Shown: positions 19,585-29,210 of the stretch, piece by piece
Numbering within the stretch: position 1 is the first letter of the stretch
How the letters are laid out: every line of letters begins with the position of its first letter
Position numbers and translations under genes: made by a program
NCBI RefSeq assembly: GCF_024029895.1
Contig: NZ_CP097457.1
Location: 392,891-456,890 of the forward strand
Reading direction: 5' to 3'
Source of the DNA: Buchnera aphidicola (Periphyllus lyropictus)
GTDB lineage: Bacteria; Pseudomonadota; Gammaproteobacteria; Enterobacterales; Enterobacteriaceae
Length of the DNA stretch: 64,000 nt
The notes under the pieces: model-generated
The model's input: the letters and a program-made list of their open reading frames with translations, nothing else
Databases searched by the model: none
Told to the model about the DNA's origin: nothing

Positions 19585-20187
19585 ATGACTTTAGTTGCTC
19601 AATTAGCTCCAGATTTTTCAACATCAGCAGTTTTAAAAAACGAAAAAATAATTGATAATTTTAATTTTAAAAAATATATATTTAAAAAAAAAGCTATTTT
19701 ATTTTTTTGGCCTATGGATTTTACATTTGTTTGTCCATCAGAAATAATCGCTTTTAATAAATGTTATGAAGAACTAAAAAAAAGAAAAGTAAAATTAGTA
19801 GGTGTATCCTGTGATTCAGTTTTTGTTCATTTAGCATGGCAAAAAACTAAATATAAAAATGGAGGTATTGGACCAATAAAATATGTAATGGCTTCAGATA
19901 TTAAAAGAAAAATTCAAAAATCTTATAATATTGAACATCCTAATTTAGGAGTAGCTTTAAGAGCATCATTTTTAATTGACGAAAACGGATTTATAAAACA
20001 TGAAGTAATTAATGATCTACCTTATGGAAGAAACATTCAAGAAATGATAAGAATGATAGATGCATTAGATTTATACAAAAAAACAGGAAAAGTATGCCCT
20101 GCAAATTGGACTATTAAAAAAAATAGCATAACACCAAATCATAAAGGAATCTCAAAATATTTATCTAAAAATATAAAAAAAATATAA
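19585..20187 (+). CDS. ahpC: 2-Cys peroxiredoxin (AhpC/TSA family)
   Basis: Reduces hydrogen peroxide and alkyl peroxides. The 200 residues show FWPMDFTFVCPSE with the peroxidatic Cys 50, GVSCDSVF, GVALRASFLID, LPYGRNIQEMIRMIDAL and the resolving Cys 171 in GKVCPANW. It resembles the typical Prx1/TSA subgroup that Buchnera annotations call ahpC, rather than E. coli AhpC proper. The AhpF-type reductase is not here, so thioredoxin may serve as reductant. AAAGGAT upstream supports the start. It forms a plausible detoxification pair with SodA. Confidence 0.93.
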   Translation: MTLVAQLAPDFSTSAVLKNEKIIDNFNFKKYIFKKKAILFFWPMDFTFVCPSEIIAFNKCYEELKKRKVKLVGVSCDSVFVHLAWQKTKYKNGGIGPIKYVMASDIKRKIQKSYNIEHPNLGVALRASFLIDENGFIKHEVINDLPYGRNIQEMIRMIDALDLYKKTGKVCPANWTIKKNSITPNHKGISKYLSKNIKKI

Positions 20188-20198
20188 TTTAAAAAAAA

Positions 20199-20258
20199 TT
20201 TATATTCGATTAATTAAATTTAATAATTTATATTTAAATAAAACTAATCGAATATAAA
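20199..20258 (+). terminator. Long hairpin downstream of ahpC
   Basis: A perfect 14-bp inverted repeat, TTTATATTCGATTA at 20199-20212 and TAATCGAATATAAA at 20245-20258, encloses a 32-nt A/T loop 11 nt after the ahpC stop. It is likely a transcript end or RNA-stabilising structure. Confidence 0.55.
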
Positions 20259-20356
20259 AAATTAATTTTAATAATTTATTTTTATTAAAAAATTTTTAAA
20301 AAATTAATTTAATATTTTTCAAAAAAAAAAAATTAAAAATTTTAAAATTATTATTT

Positions 20357-21247
20357 TTAATAATAATCATCTGAAAAAAATTCATCATTTTCAGTTTCAA
20401 AACTTTCATCCGAAACATCATCATAATTTGAATTTTCATTATCAGAACTAGAAATATATGAGTTTTTATCTGAATTTTCATCAATATTTAAAGAATTTTT
20501 ATTATCTAATAAATCATTATTTGAATCTAATTCACTATTTTCATTAGAAGAAACATTAGAATCAGAAGAATTATTATCAAGATCATTATTTTTAATATCT
20601 TCAATATTATTTTTAGAATCATTTTCTTTAACAAAAGAACTTGATTTTAAATTATTATTATTTAAATATAAATCATTTTCATTAAAATCTTTTGAACGAT
20701 TAATAGAAGGAAAATCCGAATTAGAATTAAATAAATTATCTTCAGGTTTATGTTTATGAAATAAATTAGTTAACATATTTCCAACTACTACTCCTCCTGC
20801 TACTCCAACTGCAGTTTGTAAAGCATTTCCTAAAAAACTACTCCCTGAAGAAATTATATTTGAATAATCACTACCAAATGAAGATTCATATTTTCTATTT
20901 ATATTTAAAGGTATATTTTTTTTTAGATTTATAGATGAACTATTTTTTTTTATAGATGGAGTAGTGTATTTTTCTAATAAACCAGATAAAAAACTTTTTT
21001 TATTAGATTGAGAAAAACTATTTTTTTCAATTAATTTTTCTAAATCTTCAATATTTTTATGTAATTTTTGGATAGCTACTTCCTGAACCAAAATTATTTG
21101 AATCATGTAATAAACAGAATTAGGTTGATTTAATAAACATTCTTTAATAAATTTTTCTGCTTTTTCATCTCTCAATGAAGATTTTTTTTCTGCATTTTTT
21201 AATCTTTTAAATAACGATTTAATTAATTTCTTTTCTTTATTTTCCAT
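20357..21247 (-). CDS. DUF2076-like protein with acidic Asn/Ser/Asp tail
   Basis: I recognise the N-terminal half as resembling DUF2076 proteins, whose function is unknown. It reads MENKEKKLIKSLFKRLKNAE with helices up to about residue 85, including YYMIQIILVQEVAIQKLHKNIEDLE and FLSGLLEKY. A glycine-rich segment near residues 133-160 (SGSSFLGNALQTAVGVAGG) could be a hydrophobic hairpin. From about residue 165 to 296 the sequence is low complexity, dominated by Asp, Glu, Asn and Ser with hardly any Lys. That is the reverse of the Lys-rich bias elsewhere in this genome, so the acidity is probably maintained by selection. No signal peptide is visible. It is divergent from gyrA. Confidence 0.8.
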   Translation of the reverse strand: MENKEKKLIKSLFKRLKNAEKKSSLRDEKAEKFIKECLLNQPNSVYYMIQIILVQEVAIQKLHKNIEDLEKLIEKNSFSQSNKKSFLSGLLEKYTTPSIKKNSSSINLKKNIPLNINRKYESSFGSDYSNIISSGSSFLGNALQTAVGVAGGVVVGNMLTNLFHKHKPEDNLFNSNSDFPSINRSKDFNENDLYLNNNNLKSSSFVKENDSKNNIEDIKNNDLDNNSSDSNVSSNENSELDSNNDLLDNKNSLNIDENSDKNSYISSSDNENSNYDDVSDESFETENDEFFSDDYY

Positions 21248-21391
21248 AAATTCCTTTAAAAAATTTTATTTAATATAAATATAAAAAAAATTAGTTACTT
21301 TATTAAATATTAAAACAAATAAAAATAATAGTAAAATTCTACTTAAAATTATTTAAAAAAAAACATTAAAAAAATTATATTTTTTCTAAAA

Positions 21392-21420
21392 TTCACCGAA
21401 TCATTTCAATATGTTATATT
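21392..21420 (+). promoter_or_regulatory. Candidate sigma-70 promoter of gyrA
   Basis: TTCACC (21392-21397) and TATATT (21415-21420) are separated by 17 nt and lie about 50 nt before the gyrA start. The local C/G content is unusual for a spacer here, which makes this box pair more credible than most. Confidence 0.45.
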
Positions 21421-21472
21421 ATTAATATATAAAAAAAAAAAATCAATATTATTTTAAAAGAGAAGTAAAAAA

Positions 21473-23977
21473 ATGGAAAAATTTGCTCGAGAAATTACAA
21501 AAATAAAAATAGAAAAAGAACTTAAAAATTCTTATTTAGATTATGCTATGTCAGTAATAATAGGAAGAGCTTTACCTGATGTAAGAGATGGTTTAAAACC
21601 TGTACATAGAAGAATACTATTTGCTATGCATGTACTAAATAATAGATGGAATAAACCATATAAAAAATCTGCAAGAATTGTAGGTGATGTAATTGGAAAA
21701 TATCATCCTCATGGAGATACAGCAGTATATGATTCTATTGTAAGAATGGCTCAATTTTTTTCATTAAGATATATGTTAATTGATGGACAAGGAAATTTTG
21801 GATCAATTGATGGAGATTCTCCTGCAGCAATGAGATATACTGAAATAAAAATGTCTAAAATAGCACATACTTTATTAAATGACTTAGATAAAAATACAGT
21901 AAAATTTGTTAAAAATTACGATGGATCAGAAAAAATACCAGAAATTCTACCTGCAGAAATTCCAAATTTATTAATTAACGGATCATCAGGAATTGCTGTT
22001 GGAATGGCTACAAATATTCCTCCGCATAACTTATGTGAAACAATCGATGCATGTTTAAAATACATAAAAAATCCAGAAATTAGCATAAAAAATTTAATGA
22101 AATATCTTCCTGGTCCAGATTTTCCAACATTTGGAATTATTAATGGAAAATCAGGAATTAAAGAAGCATATGAAACTGGAAAAGGAAAAATATATTTAAG
22201 AGCACGTGTAAAAATAGAAAATAATTCAAATAACAAAAAAAAATCAATAATAATATATCAACTACCTTATCAAACTAATAAATCTAAATTATTAGAAAAA
22301 ATTGCTTTATTAGTAAAAGAAAAAAAAATAGAAGGAATTTCTGCTTTAAGAGATGAGAGTGATAAAGATGGAATGAGAATAGTTATAGAAATTAAAAAAG
22401 AATCTATTTCTGAAATTATTCTTAATAAATTATATTCATTAACATCTTTACAAACTTCTTTTGGGATAAATATGGTTGCATTATATCAAGGTCAACCAAA
22501 ATTAATGAATTTAAAAGAAATATTAAATTCTTTTATTTCACATAGAAAAGACATAGTAACAAAAAGATGTATATTTAATTATAAAAAATATAAAAAAAAA
22601 AGTAATTTATTAGAAGGATTAACAATTGCTTTAAAAAATATAGATAAAATAATTTTATGTATAAAAAATTCTAAAAATACAAAACAAGCAAAAAAAATAC
22701 TATTGTCTAAAAAATGGAAAACAAATTCTTTTGTTAAAAAATTATTACAAAATAAATTAAAAAAAAATAATAAATTAGAAAAATATACTTTTTCTAAAGA
22801 ACAAGTTAGAAAAATATTAAATACAAAATTACATAAATTAACTACTTTAGAATATAAAAAAATAATTTTTGAATATAAAAATTTAATAAAAAATATTTCT
22901 TATTTAAAAAAAATATTAACAAATAAATTTAAAATGATTGAGCTTATAAAAAAAGAACTAAAAATAATTAAAAAAAAATTTGGTGATGAAAGGAAAACAG
23001 AAATTACAGATAAAACTTGTGATATTGCTATTAAAGATATGATAACGTCAGAAAATGTAGTTGTTACTTTATCACGTTCGGGATATGTAAAATATCAACC
23101 AATAACAGAATATGAAGCTCAAAAAAGAGGAGGAAAAGGAAAATATGCAGCTAAAATGAAATCTAAAGATTATATTGAAAATTTAATTGTAGCAAATACT
23201 CATGATACAATATTATGTTTTTCTAGCAAAGGAATTATTTATTGGATGAAAGTATATCAATTACCAGAATCTAGTCGTCATTCTAGAGGAAAACCAATAG
23301 TAAATTTATTACCATTAAGTTTAAAAGAAAGAATTACAGCTATTTTACCATTAAAAGAATATAAAAAAAAAAATAATATATTTATGGCTACTGCTTTAGG
23401 AATTGTTAAAAAAACTTCTCTAAAAGCATTCAAAAATCCTAGAAATAAAGGAATAATTGCATTAAATTTAAAAAAAAATGATGAATTAATTGGAGTTTCT
23501 TTAACTAATGGAAAAAATAATATTATGTTATTTACATCAAAAGGAAAAGTAGTTCAATTTTCAGAAAAACATGTTCGATCAATGGGAAGAAACGCAACAG
23601 GAGTAAGAGGAATAAAAATAGATAAAAAAGATAAAGTTGTATCTTTAATAATACCTAAAAAAAATGGAGAAATATTAGTAATTACTCAAAAAGGATACGG
23701 AAAAAGAACTAATATTAAAGAATTTCCTATAAAATCTAGATCTACAAAAGGAGTAATATCTATAAAAATAACAAAAAAAAATTTATCTGTTGTAAAAGCA
23801 ATTCAAGTAAATGAAAATAATCAAATAATGATTATTACTAATGCTGGAAAACTAGTAAGAACAAGAGTATCAGAAATAAATATTTTAAAAAGAAATACTC
23901 AAGGGGTAATTTTAATTAGAATGTTTAAAAAAGAAAAAGTAGTTGGATTACAAAAAATTAAAGAAAAATTAATATAA
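21473..23977 (+). CDS. gyrA: DNA gyrase subunit A
   Basis: Breakage-reunion subunit of gyrase, which introduces negative supercoils. The 834 residues begin [29 protein letters not shown]. The catalytic Tyr 122 lies in AAMRYTE, the same number as in E. coli. The [17 protein letters not shown] region has Thr at position 83 where E. coli has Ser, a natural variant in many bacteria. The C-terminal beta-pinwheel contains the GyrA box QKRGGKGKY near residue 560 and repeated GVRGIK-type turns. It lacks the acidic tail of E. coli (875 residues). AGAAG upstream supports the start. Ribonucleotide reductase genes once followed it. Confidence 0.98.
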   Translation: MEKFAREITKIKIEKELKNSYLDYAMSVIIGRALPDVRDGLKPVHRRILFAMHVLNNRWNKPYKKSARIVGDVIGKYHPHGDTAVYDSIVRMAQFFSLRYMLIDGQGNFGSIDGDSPAAMRYTEIKMSKIAHTLLNDLDKNTVKFVKNYDGSEKIPEILPAEIPNLLINGSSGIAVGMATNIPPHNLCETIDACLKYIKNPEISIKNLMKYLPGPDFPTFGIINGKSGIKEAYETGKGKIYLRARVKIENNSNNKKKSIIIYQLPYQTNKSKLLEKIALLVKEKKIEGISALRDESDKDGMRIVIEIKKESISEIILNKLYSLTSLQTSFGINMVALYQGQPKLMNLKEILNSFISHRKDIVTKRCIFNYKKYKKKSNLLEGLTIALKNIDKIILCIKNSKNTKQAKKILLSKKWKTNSFVKKLLQNKLKKNNKLEKYTFSKEQVRKILNTKLHKLTTLEYKKIIFEYKNLIKNISYLKKILTNKFKMIELIKKELKIIKKKFGDERKTEITDKTCDIAIKDMITSENVVVTLSRSGYVKYQPITEYEAQKRGGKGKYAAKMKSKDYIENLIVANTHDTILCFSSKGIIYWMKVYQLPESSRHSRGKPIVNLLPLSLKERITAILPLKEYKKKNNIFMATALGIVKKTSLKAFKNPRNKGIIALNLKKNDELIGVSLTNGKNNIMLFTSKGKVVQFSEKHVRSMGRNATGVRGIKIDKKDKVVSLIIPKKNGEILVITQKGYGKRTNIKEFPIKSRSTKGVISIKITKKNLSVVKAIQVNENNQIMIITNAGKLVRTRVSEINILKRNTQGVILIRMFKKEKVVGLQKIKEKLI

Positions 23978-23995
23978 AAAAACAAAAAATAATTA

Positions 23996-24100
23996 TATGA
24001 AACTATATCTACTTTTAAAATTTCTTTACCTAAACCAATTATATACGGAGTAAAAAATCCTAAAAAAATTAGGTTTTTTTTATGTATTAATAAAATATAA
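23996..24100 (+). pseudogene. nrdA: Fragment of nrdA (ribonucleotide reductase alpha)
   Basis: In one frame from 23996 to the TAA at 24098-24100 the sequence reads YETISTFKISLPKPIIYGV then KNPKKIRFFLCINKI. The first part closely resembles the E. coli NrdA segment STFKISLPTPIMSGVRTPTR, and the cysteine near the end matches the following RQFSSC within about one residue. Only about 35 of roughly 760 codons are recognisable; everything before and after is deleted or degraded. The strand and position after gyrA are those of intact nrdA in other Buchnera. Confidence 0.8.
24053..24081 (+). terminator. Possible terminator after gyrA
   Basis: CCTAA (24059-24063) and TTAGG (24069-24073) make a short stem followed by T8. 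The hairpin lies within the nrdA fragment, about 80 nt after the gyrA stop, and may now end gyrA transcripts. It may also be a coincidence of decayed coding sequence. Confidence 0.4.
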
Positions 24101-24455
24101 TGATAATTTAAATTTAACTAATTCTATTTAAAATTCTATTATAAAACATATTTAAAAAAGAGTTAGAATTAAAATAAATAAAATAAATATAATAAATATA
24201 AAAATAATTGAAAGTTTTATAAAAAGTAGAAAAAAATTTCATAAAATATATATACACTTTTTATAAATATTTTAAAAAAACTATTAAATAATTTTTTTAA
24301 TAATTAACAAAAAAAAATTAATTTATTTAATATTCCTAATTTATATTAATATTTTTTTAATTAAAAAAAAAAAAAAAAAAAAATAGAAAAATAAAAAAAA
24401 GATATTAAAAATTAATAAAAAATAAAAAAAAACCTTATAATTTTTTTAATAATTA
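24101..24455 (+). other. Degraded spacer between nrdA and nrdB remnants
   Basis: This stretch of about 355 nt should correspond to the rest of nrdA and the front of nrdB, but I could not align any part of it to either protein. It contains A20 (24363-24382) and other A/T runs, and one copy of a direct repeat (24288-24320) that recurs at 24437-24468. Confidence 0.5.
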
Positions 24456-24702
24456 ACAAAAAAAATTAGATAAAAATATTTATTTAAAAATAAATTAATA
24501 CTAGGTTTAAATAAAGAAATTTTATATTAATAAATTAAATATATAAATAATATTCAAATAAAAACTATAAATTTTAAATCATACTTTAAAGTTTTTTTTA
24601 ATCCTATTCCTTGGATTAATTCTTAGTTAATTTAAGATAATTTTTAAGTTACTCCTTAAGAAATGGAAAATACTTCTTATTCAATTAGACAAATTAATTT
24701 AA
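24456..24702 (+). pseudogene. nrdB: C-terminal remnant of nrdB (ribonucleotide reductase beta)
   Basis: One uninterrupted phase (codons in register with 24498) aligns without gaps to the end of E. coli NrdB from the EKDWADYLF region to GQID. YLFKNKLILGLNKEIL matches YLFRDGSMIGLNKDIL. YINNIQIKTI matches YITNIRMQAV, then 24600-24623 gives NPIPWINS for NPIPWINT, and EMENTSYSIRQI matches EVEVSSYLVGQI. At least six in-frame stops lie at formerly sense codons, several explained by one change (CAA to TAA, TCA to TAA). Spacing between conserved blocks is exact, so decay has been mostly by substitution. No trace was found of the iron-binding N-terminal two thirds. Confidence 0.88.
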
Positions 24703-24853
24703 AAAAAAAAAAAAAAAAAAAATATAAAATACAGAATTTAAAAAATTTAAATTATAAAAAAAAACATGAAATCAATTTATTTTATTCAAAAATATCTAGT
24801 AATATAATCATTAAACTATATCCTATAAAATTAAACATTTAAAAAATATTTTA
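24703..24853. other. Spacer between nrdB remnant and pta
   Basis: Poly(A) run and A/T-rich sequence before the convergent pta stop codon. No feature was recognised. Confidence 0.4.
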
Positions 24854-26989
24854 TTACTTTATCATATCAGATTGAATTGCTGTTAAAGAAATAGTATATA
24901 AAATATCTTGTATAGATGCTCCTCTAGAAAGATCATTTACTGGTTTTTTTAAACCTTGAACAATAGGACCTATAGAAATAATTGAACTATTTCTTTGTAC
25001 AGCTTTATAAGTTATATTTCCACTATTTAAATCAGGAAAAATAAATACATTCGCGTTTCCAAAAAGTTTAGAATTAACACATTTTGTTAATGAAACTTCT
25101 ATATCAGTTGCTGCGTCATACTGTATAGGACCTTCTATAATTAAATCAGGACATTTTTTATGAACTAATTCTGTAGCTTTTTTGATTTTTTCAACCATTA
25201 ATCCTGATCCAGAATCATTAGTAGAATATGATAACATTGCTATTCTTGGATCAATTCCAAAATTTCTTGCAGATTCAGAAGATTGTATAGCAATTTCAGA
25301 TAAATCAAACGCATTAGGATTAGGATTAATAGCACAATCTCCATATATAAGAACTTTATCTGGAAATAACATAAAAAAAATTGAAGAAATTAAATTTGTT
25401 TCTTTTTTCATTTTTATTAATTTTAAAGCAGGTCTAATAACATCAGCAGTAGTATTAATAATTCCAGCAACTACTCCATCATATTTATTATTATGAATTA
25501 ATAAAAGCATAGATAATGCAATATTATTTTTTTTTAAAATATCTTTACATTCAATTAAAGAAAGATAATTATAAACTTCTCTAAAATAATTAATATATTT
25601 TTTTCTTAAATAATCAGGATTAATAACTATTATTTCTTTAGGTAATGAAAAACCTAAAACTAAAGATTTTCTTTTAATTTTTTTAATATCACCTAATAAT
25701 ACACAATTACATAAATTTAATTTAAAACATAAATAAGCAGCTTGAATAATTTTTTCATTTTCTCCTTCTGGTAAAATAATAGTTTTTTTTTTTTTTATTA
25801 ATTTATTTTTTATTTGATATAAAAATTGATAAGAACATAAATCATTATTCTTTTTATTTTTATTTAAAAAAAATGAATATATTTTATCAGAAAGAAAAGA
25901 AAAATTTACTTTTTTTATTAATTTTTTTTTATTTTTTTTATTATTTATCATACTTATTTTATTTAAAAAATAAAATAAATTTTTATATTTTTCTTTTAAA
26001 AAAAATATTGAAACTCCTAATTTTTTTAAATTAAAATATAAATCACTTTGAAGAAAATCTATAAAATTATTTCCTAAAATCAAGATAGAAAACAAAATAT
26101 TATTATTTTTTATAAATTTATTAATATTTTTCAAAATTAATTTATTAGATAAATTAATAATTAATAATGTTTCTTTTTTTAAATCACTAATAATATCTAA
26201 AAAATTATTTGAACAAAAAAGAATTAATTTAAAACATATATCTTTAATATCAGCTAAATAAATAACTTCTATTTTTAATTTTTTTAAAAAAATACTTCTT
26301 TTTAATGAAATATTTTTTTTAAAAGAACAAATACCTAGTATTGGAATTTTTTGATATTCTATTAAATTAAAAGAAAAATTATTATTTTTTTTTAAAGAAT
26401 TGTGTGAAGAATTAGATAAAAAAAATTTATTAAACAAATTAAAACTATCAAAATTAATATTATTTAAAAAATTAATTATTAATCCAGAATTTTTAAAACG
26501 ATTAAATATCATAAAATATTTTTTTATAATATGTATTTTATAATTTAAATCTTTAATAAAATTATTATCTGGAGTAATTATAAAAAAAATTTCAGCATCT
26601 AAAATTCTTGCTATATCTAAATTTAATTGATTAAAAAAATCCATAGAAATATCTTTATTATAAGAAATTCCTTCAATTAATGAAAATTCATTAAAATTAT
26701 TTTTATAATATCTATTAAAAATTTTTTCTAAAAAATCAGAATAAATTTTAGAATTTAAAAAATAATTAAAATTTTTTATACAAACAGAAGGTATAATATT
26801 TATTAAATTAAATTTTTTTTTTAAATAAGAAAAATAATCTTCTGATTTATATATAGAATTTTTTTTTATAAAAGGATGAAAAAAATTTAAATTTATATTT
26901 TTTTTTTTTAAAATATTTAATAAACCTAATGAAACAGAATTTAAACTTTTATTTTTTCCTATTGGAATTAACATAATTGTACGAGACAT
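24854..26989 (-). CDS. pta: Phosphate acetyltransferase
   Basis: Interconverts acetyl-CoA and acetyl phosphate. The 711 residues match the long enterobacterial form (714). The N-terminal DRTGG/P-loop-like half starts MSRTIMLIPIGKNKSLNSVSLG and is weakly conserved through residue 380. The catalytic C-terminal half is strong: IILPEGENEKIIQAA, FFMLFPDKVLIYGDCAINPNP, AMLSYSTNDSG, IFPDLNSGNITYKAVQR, and GPIVQGLKKPVNDLSRGA. It lies downstream of ackA on the same strand after 54 nt, the reverse of nothing but the ancestral ackA-pta order. With AceE it forms an acetate overflow route yielding ATP. Confidence 0.97.
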   Translation of the reverse strand: MSRTIMLIPIGKNKSLNSVSLGLLNILKKKNINLNFFHPFIKKNSIYKSEDYFSYLKKKFNLINIIPSVCIKNFNYFLNSKIYSDFLEKIFNRYYKNNFNEFSLIEGISYNKDISMDFFNQLNLDIARILDAEIFFIITPDNNFIKDLNYKIHIIKKYFMIFNRFKNSGLIINFLNNINFDSFNLFNKFFLSNSSHNSLKKNNNFSFNLIEYQKIPILGICSFKKNISLKRSIFLKKLKIEVIYLADIKDICFKLILFCSNNFLDIISDLKKETLLIINLSNKLILKNINKFIKNNNILFSILILGNNFIDFLQSDLYFNLKKLGVSIFFLKEKYKNLFYFLNKISMINNKKNKKKLIKKVNFSFLSDKIYSFFLNKNKKNNDLCSYQFLYQIKNKLIKKKKTIILPEGENEKIIQAAYLCFKLNLCNCVLLGDIKKIKRKSLVLGFSLPKEIIVINPDYLRKKYINYFREVYNYLSLIECKDILKKNNIALSMLLLIHNNKYDGVVAGIINTTADVIRPALKLIKMKKETNLISSIFFMLFPDKVLIYGDCAINPNPNAFDLSEIAIQSSESARNFGIDPRIAMLSYSTNDSGSGLMVEKIKKATELVHKKCPDLIIEGPIQYDAATDIEVSLTKCVNSKLFGNANVFIFPDLNSGNITYKAVQRNSSIISIGPIVQGLKKPVNDLSRGASIQDILYTISLTAIQSDMIK

Positions 26990-27043
26990 AAATTTCCTAT
27001 AAAAACTTTTTTTATTTTTTAAAAAAATGTTGATAAAAATTCA

Positions 27044-28246
27044 TTAATAAATTAATTTTTTTGTTTCAATAGCAATAAATAATTCTTCTTTAGTTGGTAT
27101 TACTAATATATTACGAGAATTTTTTTTATTAATAAAATAATTTTTATTTTTTTTAATTGAAATATTTAATTTTTTATCTATAAAAAAACCAATTAATTCT
27201 AATTTTGAAACAACAGATTTCCTTATTAATGAAGAATTTTCACCAATTCCACCAGTAAAAATTAATGCATCTAACCTACCTTTCATCAATGAACTATAAG
27301 CGCTAATATACTTTGCTAAACGATGACAAAAAATATCTATAGAAAGTTTTGCTTTTTTATTATTTTTATAATTTTTTTCAGAATAACGACAATCACTACT
27401 TTTTTCAGTTAATCCTAATAAACCAGATTTTTTTGTTAAAATTTCTTCAATATCATCTAATTTTATTCCTAATTTTTTATACATAAAAAATATTATTGCA
27501 GGATCTAAATCTCCACTTCTGGTACCCATTACTAAACCTTCTAAAGGAGTTAATCCCATTGAAGTATCAATAGATTTTCCATTTCTAATTGCTGTAATAG
27601 AAGAACCATTTCCTAAATGACAACTAATTAAATTTAAAGAACTTTTATTTTTTTTTAAGATTTTTTGTGATTTTTTAACAATATAATTATGACTGATTCC
27701 ATGAGCTCCATATCTACGAATTTTATATTTTTTATAAAATTTATAAGGAATAGCATAAAGATAAGAACTTTTTGGTAAGGAAGAATGAAACGATGTATCA
27801 AAAACAGCTACGTTTTTAAATTTTAAATGAGGAAAAAATTTGTAAGAAATTTGAATACCAATTAAATTAGAAGGATTATGTAAAGGAGCAAAAATTGAAG
27901 CTTTTTTTATTTTTTTAATAATATTATGATTAATTATCGATGATTTATTTAAATTTTCTCCACCATGTACTACTCTATGACCAATTCCATAAATTTTTGA
28001 ATAATAATTATGAAAATTTTTTTTAATAAAATTTAAAACAAAATTTAATGCATTATGATGATCAGAATAATTTGGTAAAATTTTTTTATAATTTTTAGAA
28101 TTTACATTTATATTTACAATAGGATTAATTAAAAATAAACACTCAACACATCCAAAAACAAAAGTTTTTTTTAAAATAGGATCTATAATAGAAAATTTCA
28201 AAGAAGAACTTCCGCAATTTAAAACTAAAATTAATTTTTTTAACAT
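27044..28246 (-). CDS. ackA: Acetate kinase
   Basis: Transfers phosphate from acetyl phosphate to ADP, making ATP and acetate. Motifs include LVLNCGSSSLKFSIID at the N-terminus, GHRVVHGGE, NVAVFDTSFH, YGAHGISH, ISCHLGNGSSITAI, and FTGGIGENSSLIR. ATG 28246 was chosen, giving 400 residues exactly as in E. coli, because TTAGGTG lies about 7 nt upstream. A GTG three codons earlier overlaps that ribosome binding site. First gene of ackA-pta. Confidence 0.97.
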   Translation of the reverse strand: MLKKLILVLNCGSSSLKFSIIDPILKKTFVFGCVECLFLINPIVNINVNSKNYKKILPNYSDHHNALNFVLNFIKKNFHNYYSKIYGIGHRVVHGGENLNKSSIINHNIIKKIKKASIFAPLHNPSNLIGIQISYKFFPHLKFKNVAVFDTSFHSSLPKSSYLYAIPYKFYKKYKIRRYGAHGISHNYIVKKSQKILKKNKSSLNLISCHLGNGSSITAIRNGKSIDTSMGLTPLEGLVMGTRSGDLDPAIIFFMYKKLGIKLDDIEEILTKKSGLLGLTEKSSDCRYSEKNYKNNKKAKLSIDIFCHRLAKYISAYSSLMKGRLDALIFTGGIGENSSLIRKSVVSKLELIGFFIDKKLNISIKKNKNYFINKKNSRNILVIPTKEELFIAIETKKLIY

Positions 28247-28330
28247 TATTAACACCTAAAAATTAAAAAGAAAATTTTAAATTATTAAATCTTAAATTAT
28301 TTTTAAAGTAAATAATAAAAATTTAAAAAA

Positions 28331-29140
28331 TTAATGAAAAATATGAAACTCTTTTGAAATAGATTCAATTTTTAATTTAATTATATCACTTATTGGATCA
28401 TTCGGACAATTCTTAATAAAATAAGATAAATCTTTTATAGCTACATTATAACATTTTAATTGTGCGTAAATTAATCCTCTATCTCTAATTTCATAAGGAT
28501 CTTTAGGTGAAATTTTTAATAATATATTACTTACTTTTAAAGCTAATTCTACTTTTTTTTCTTCCATTAAAGAAGATTTTAAAGAATTTAAAAATTTTTT
28601 TAAAACATCTTGATAATTAGCTTTTTTTAAATATTTATCATACAATAATGCACTAGAATTGAAATTACCTTTTAACCACAAACTTAATAAACGAATACTT
28701 AAAAAATTTCCATTGTTCGGATCTATAAATAAAACTTTTTTATTAGAAATTTTTATTTTTAAAATAATTTGAGTAGGAAAAACTACTAATTTAAGAGGAA
28801 TTTTTAATTTTTTTGAAAAAAATAATAAAATTATTCCTAAAGAAAAAGAAATACCTTTTTTACTTTCTATAACTTTATCTAACCATAAAGAATCTGTAAT
28901 ATTATATTTTCCATCCATTTCTCTAAATTTCCATTTATAATAAAAAAATTTTAATAATTTTTTTAATTTATTTTTCATGTCTTTTTCAAAATTAATTTCT
29001 TTTCGTATTTCTTTTAATTTAGATTTTAAATTAAATAATATAGATTTTTTAGGAAAATTTTTTTTTATTTTTTTTAAACAAGAAATAATTACTTCTAAAA
29101 TTGTTGTTTTAGAAAAATCAATATTATAAAAACATTTCAT
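28331..29140 (-). CDS. sirB1: SirB1 family protein (transglutaminase-like with TPR)
   Basis: E. coli SirB1 (YchA) orthologue with the same length, 269 residues. It contains the DSLWLDKVIESKKGISFSLG segment of the transglutaminase-like fold and LWLKGNF. The C-terminal TPR-like part includes SLMEEKKVELAL, ISPKDPYEIRDRGLIYAQL and NCPNDPISD. Its biochemical role is unknown. It follows prmC, so the prfA-prmC-sirB1 order of enterobacteria is kept, though ychQ is missing. Conservation in so reduced a genome hints at a useful function tied to translation, which is inference. Confidence 0.93.
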   Translation of the reverse strand: MKCFYNIDFSKTTILEVIISCLKKIKKNFPKKSILFNLKSKLKEIRKEINFEKDMKNKLKKLLKFFYYKWKFREMDGKYNITDSLWLDKVIESKKGISFSLGIILLFFSKKLKIPLKLVVFPTQIILKIKISNKKVLFIDPNNGNFLSIRLLSLWLKGNFNSSALLYDKYLKKANYQDVLKKFLNSLKSSLMEEKKVELALKVSNILLKISPKDPYEIRDRGLIYAQLKCYNVAIKDLSYFIKNCPNDPISDIIKLKIESISKEFHIFH

Positions 29141-29210
29141 ATTTTTACCAAAATAAAGTATTTATATATTTAAAATTACATAATTTATATAAAAATTTTA
29201 TAAAAATAAG

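Noticed and set aside
21916..22236. Open frame of 106 codons on the minus strand
   Set aside because: Antisense shadow of gyrA.
24363..24382. A20 tract as a possible regulatory element
   Set aside because: Long A runs are common in decayed spacers of this window and no gene depends on this one.
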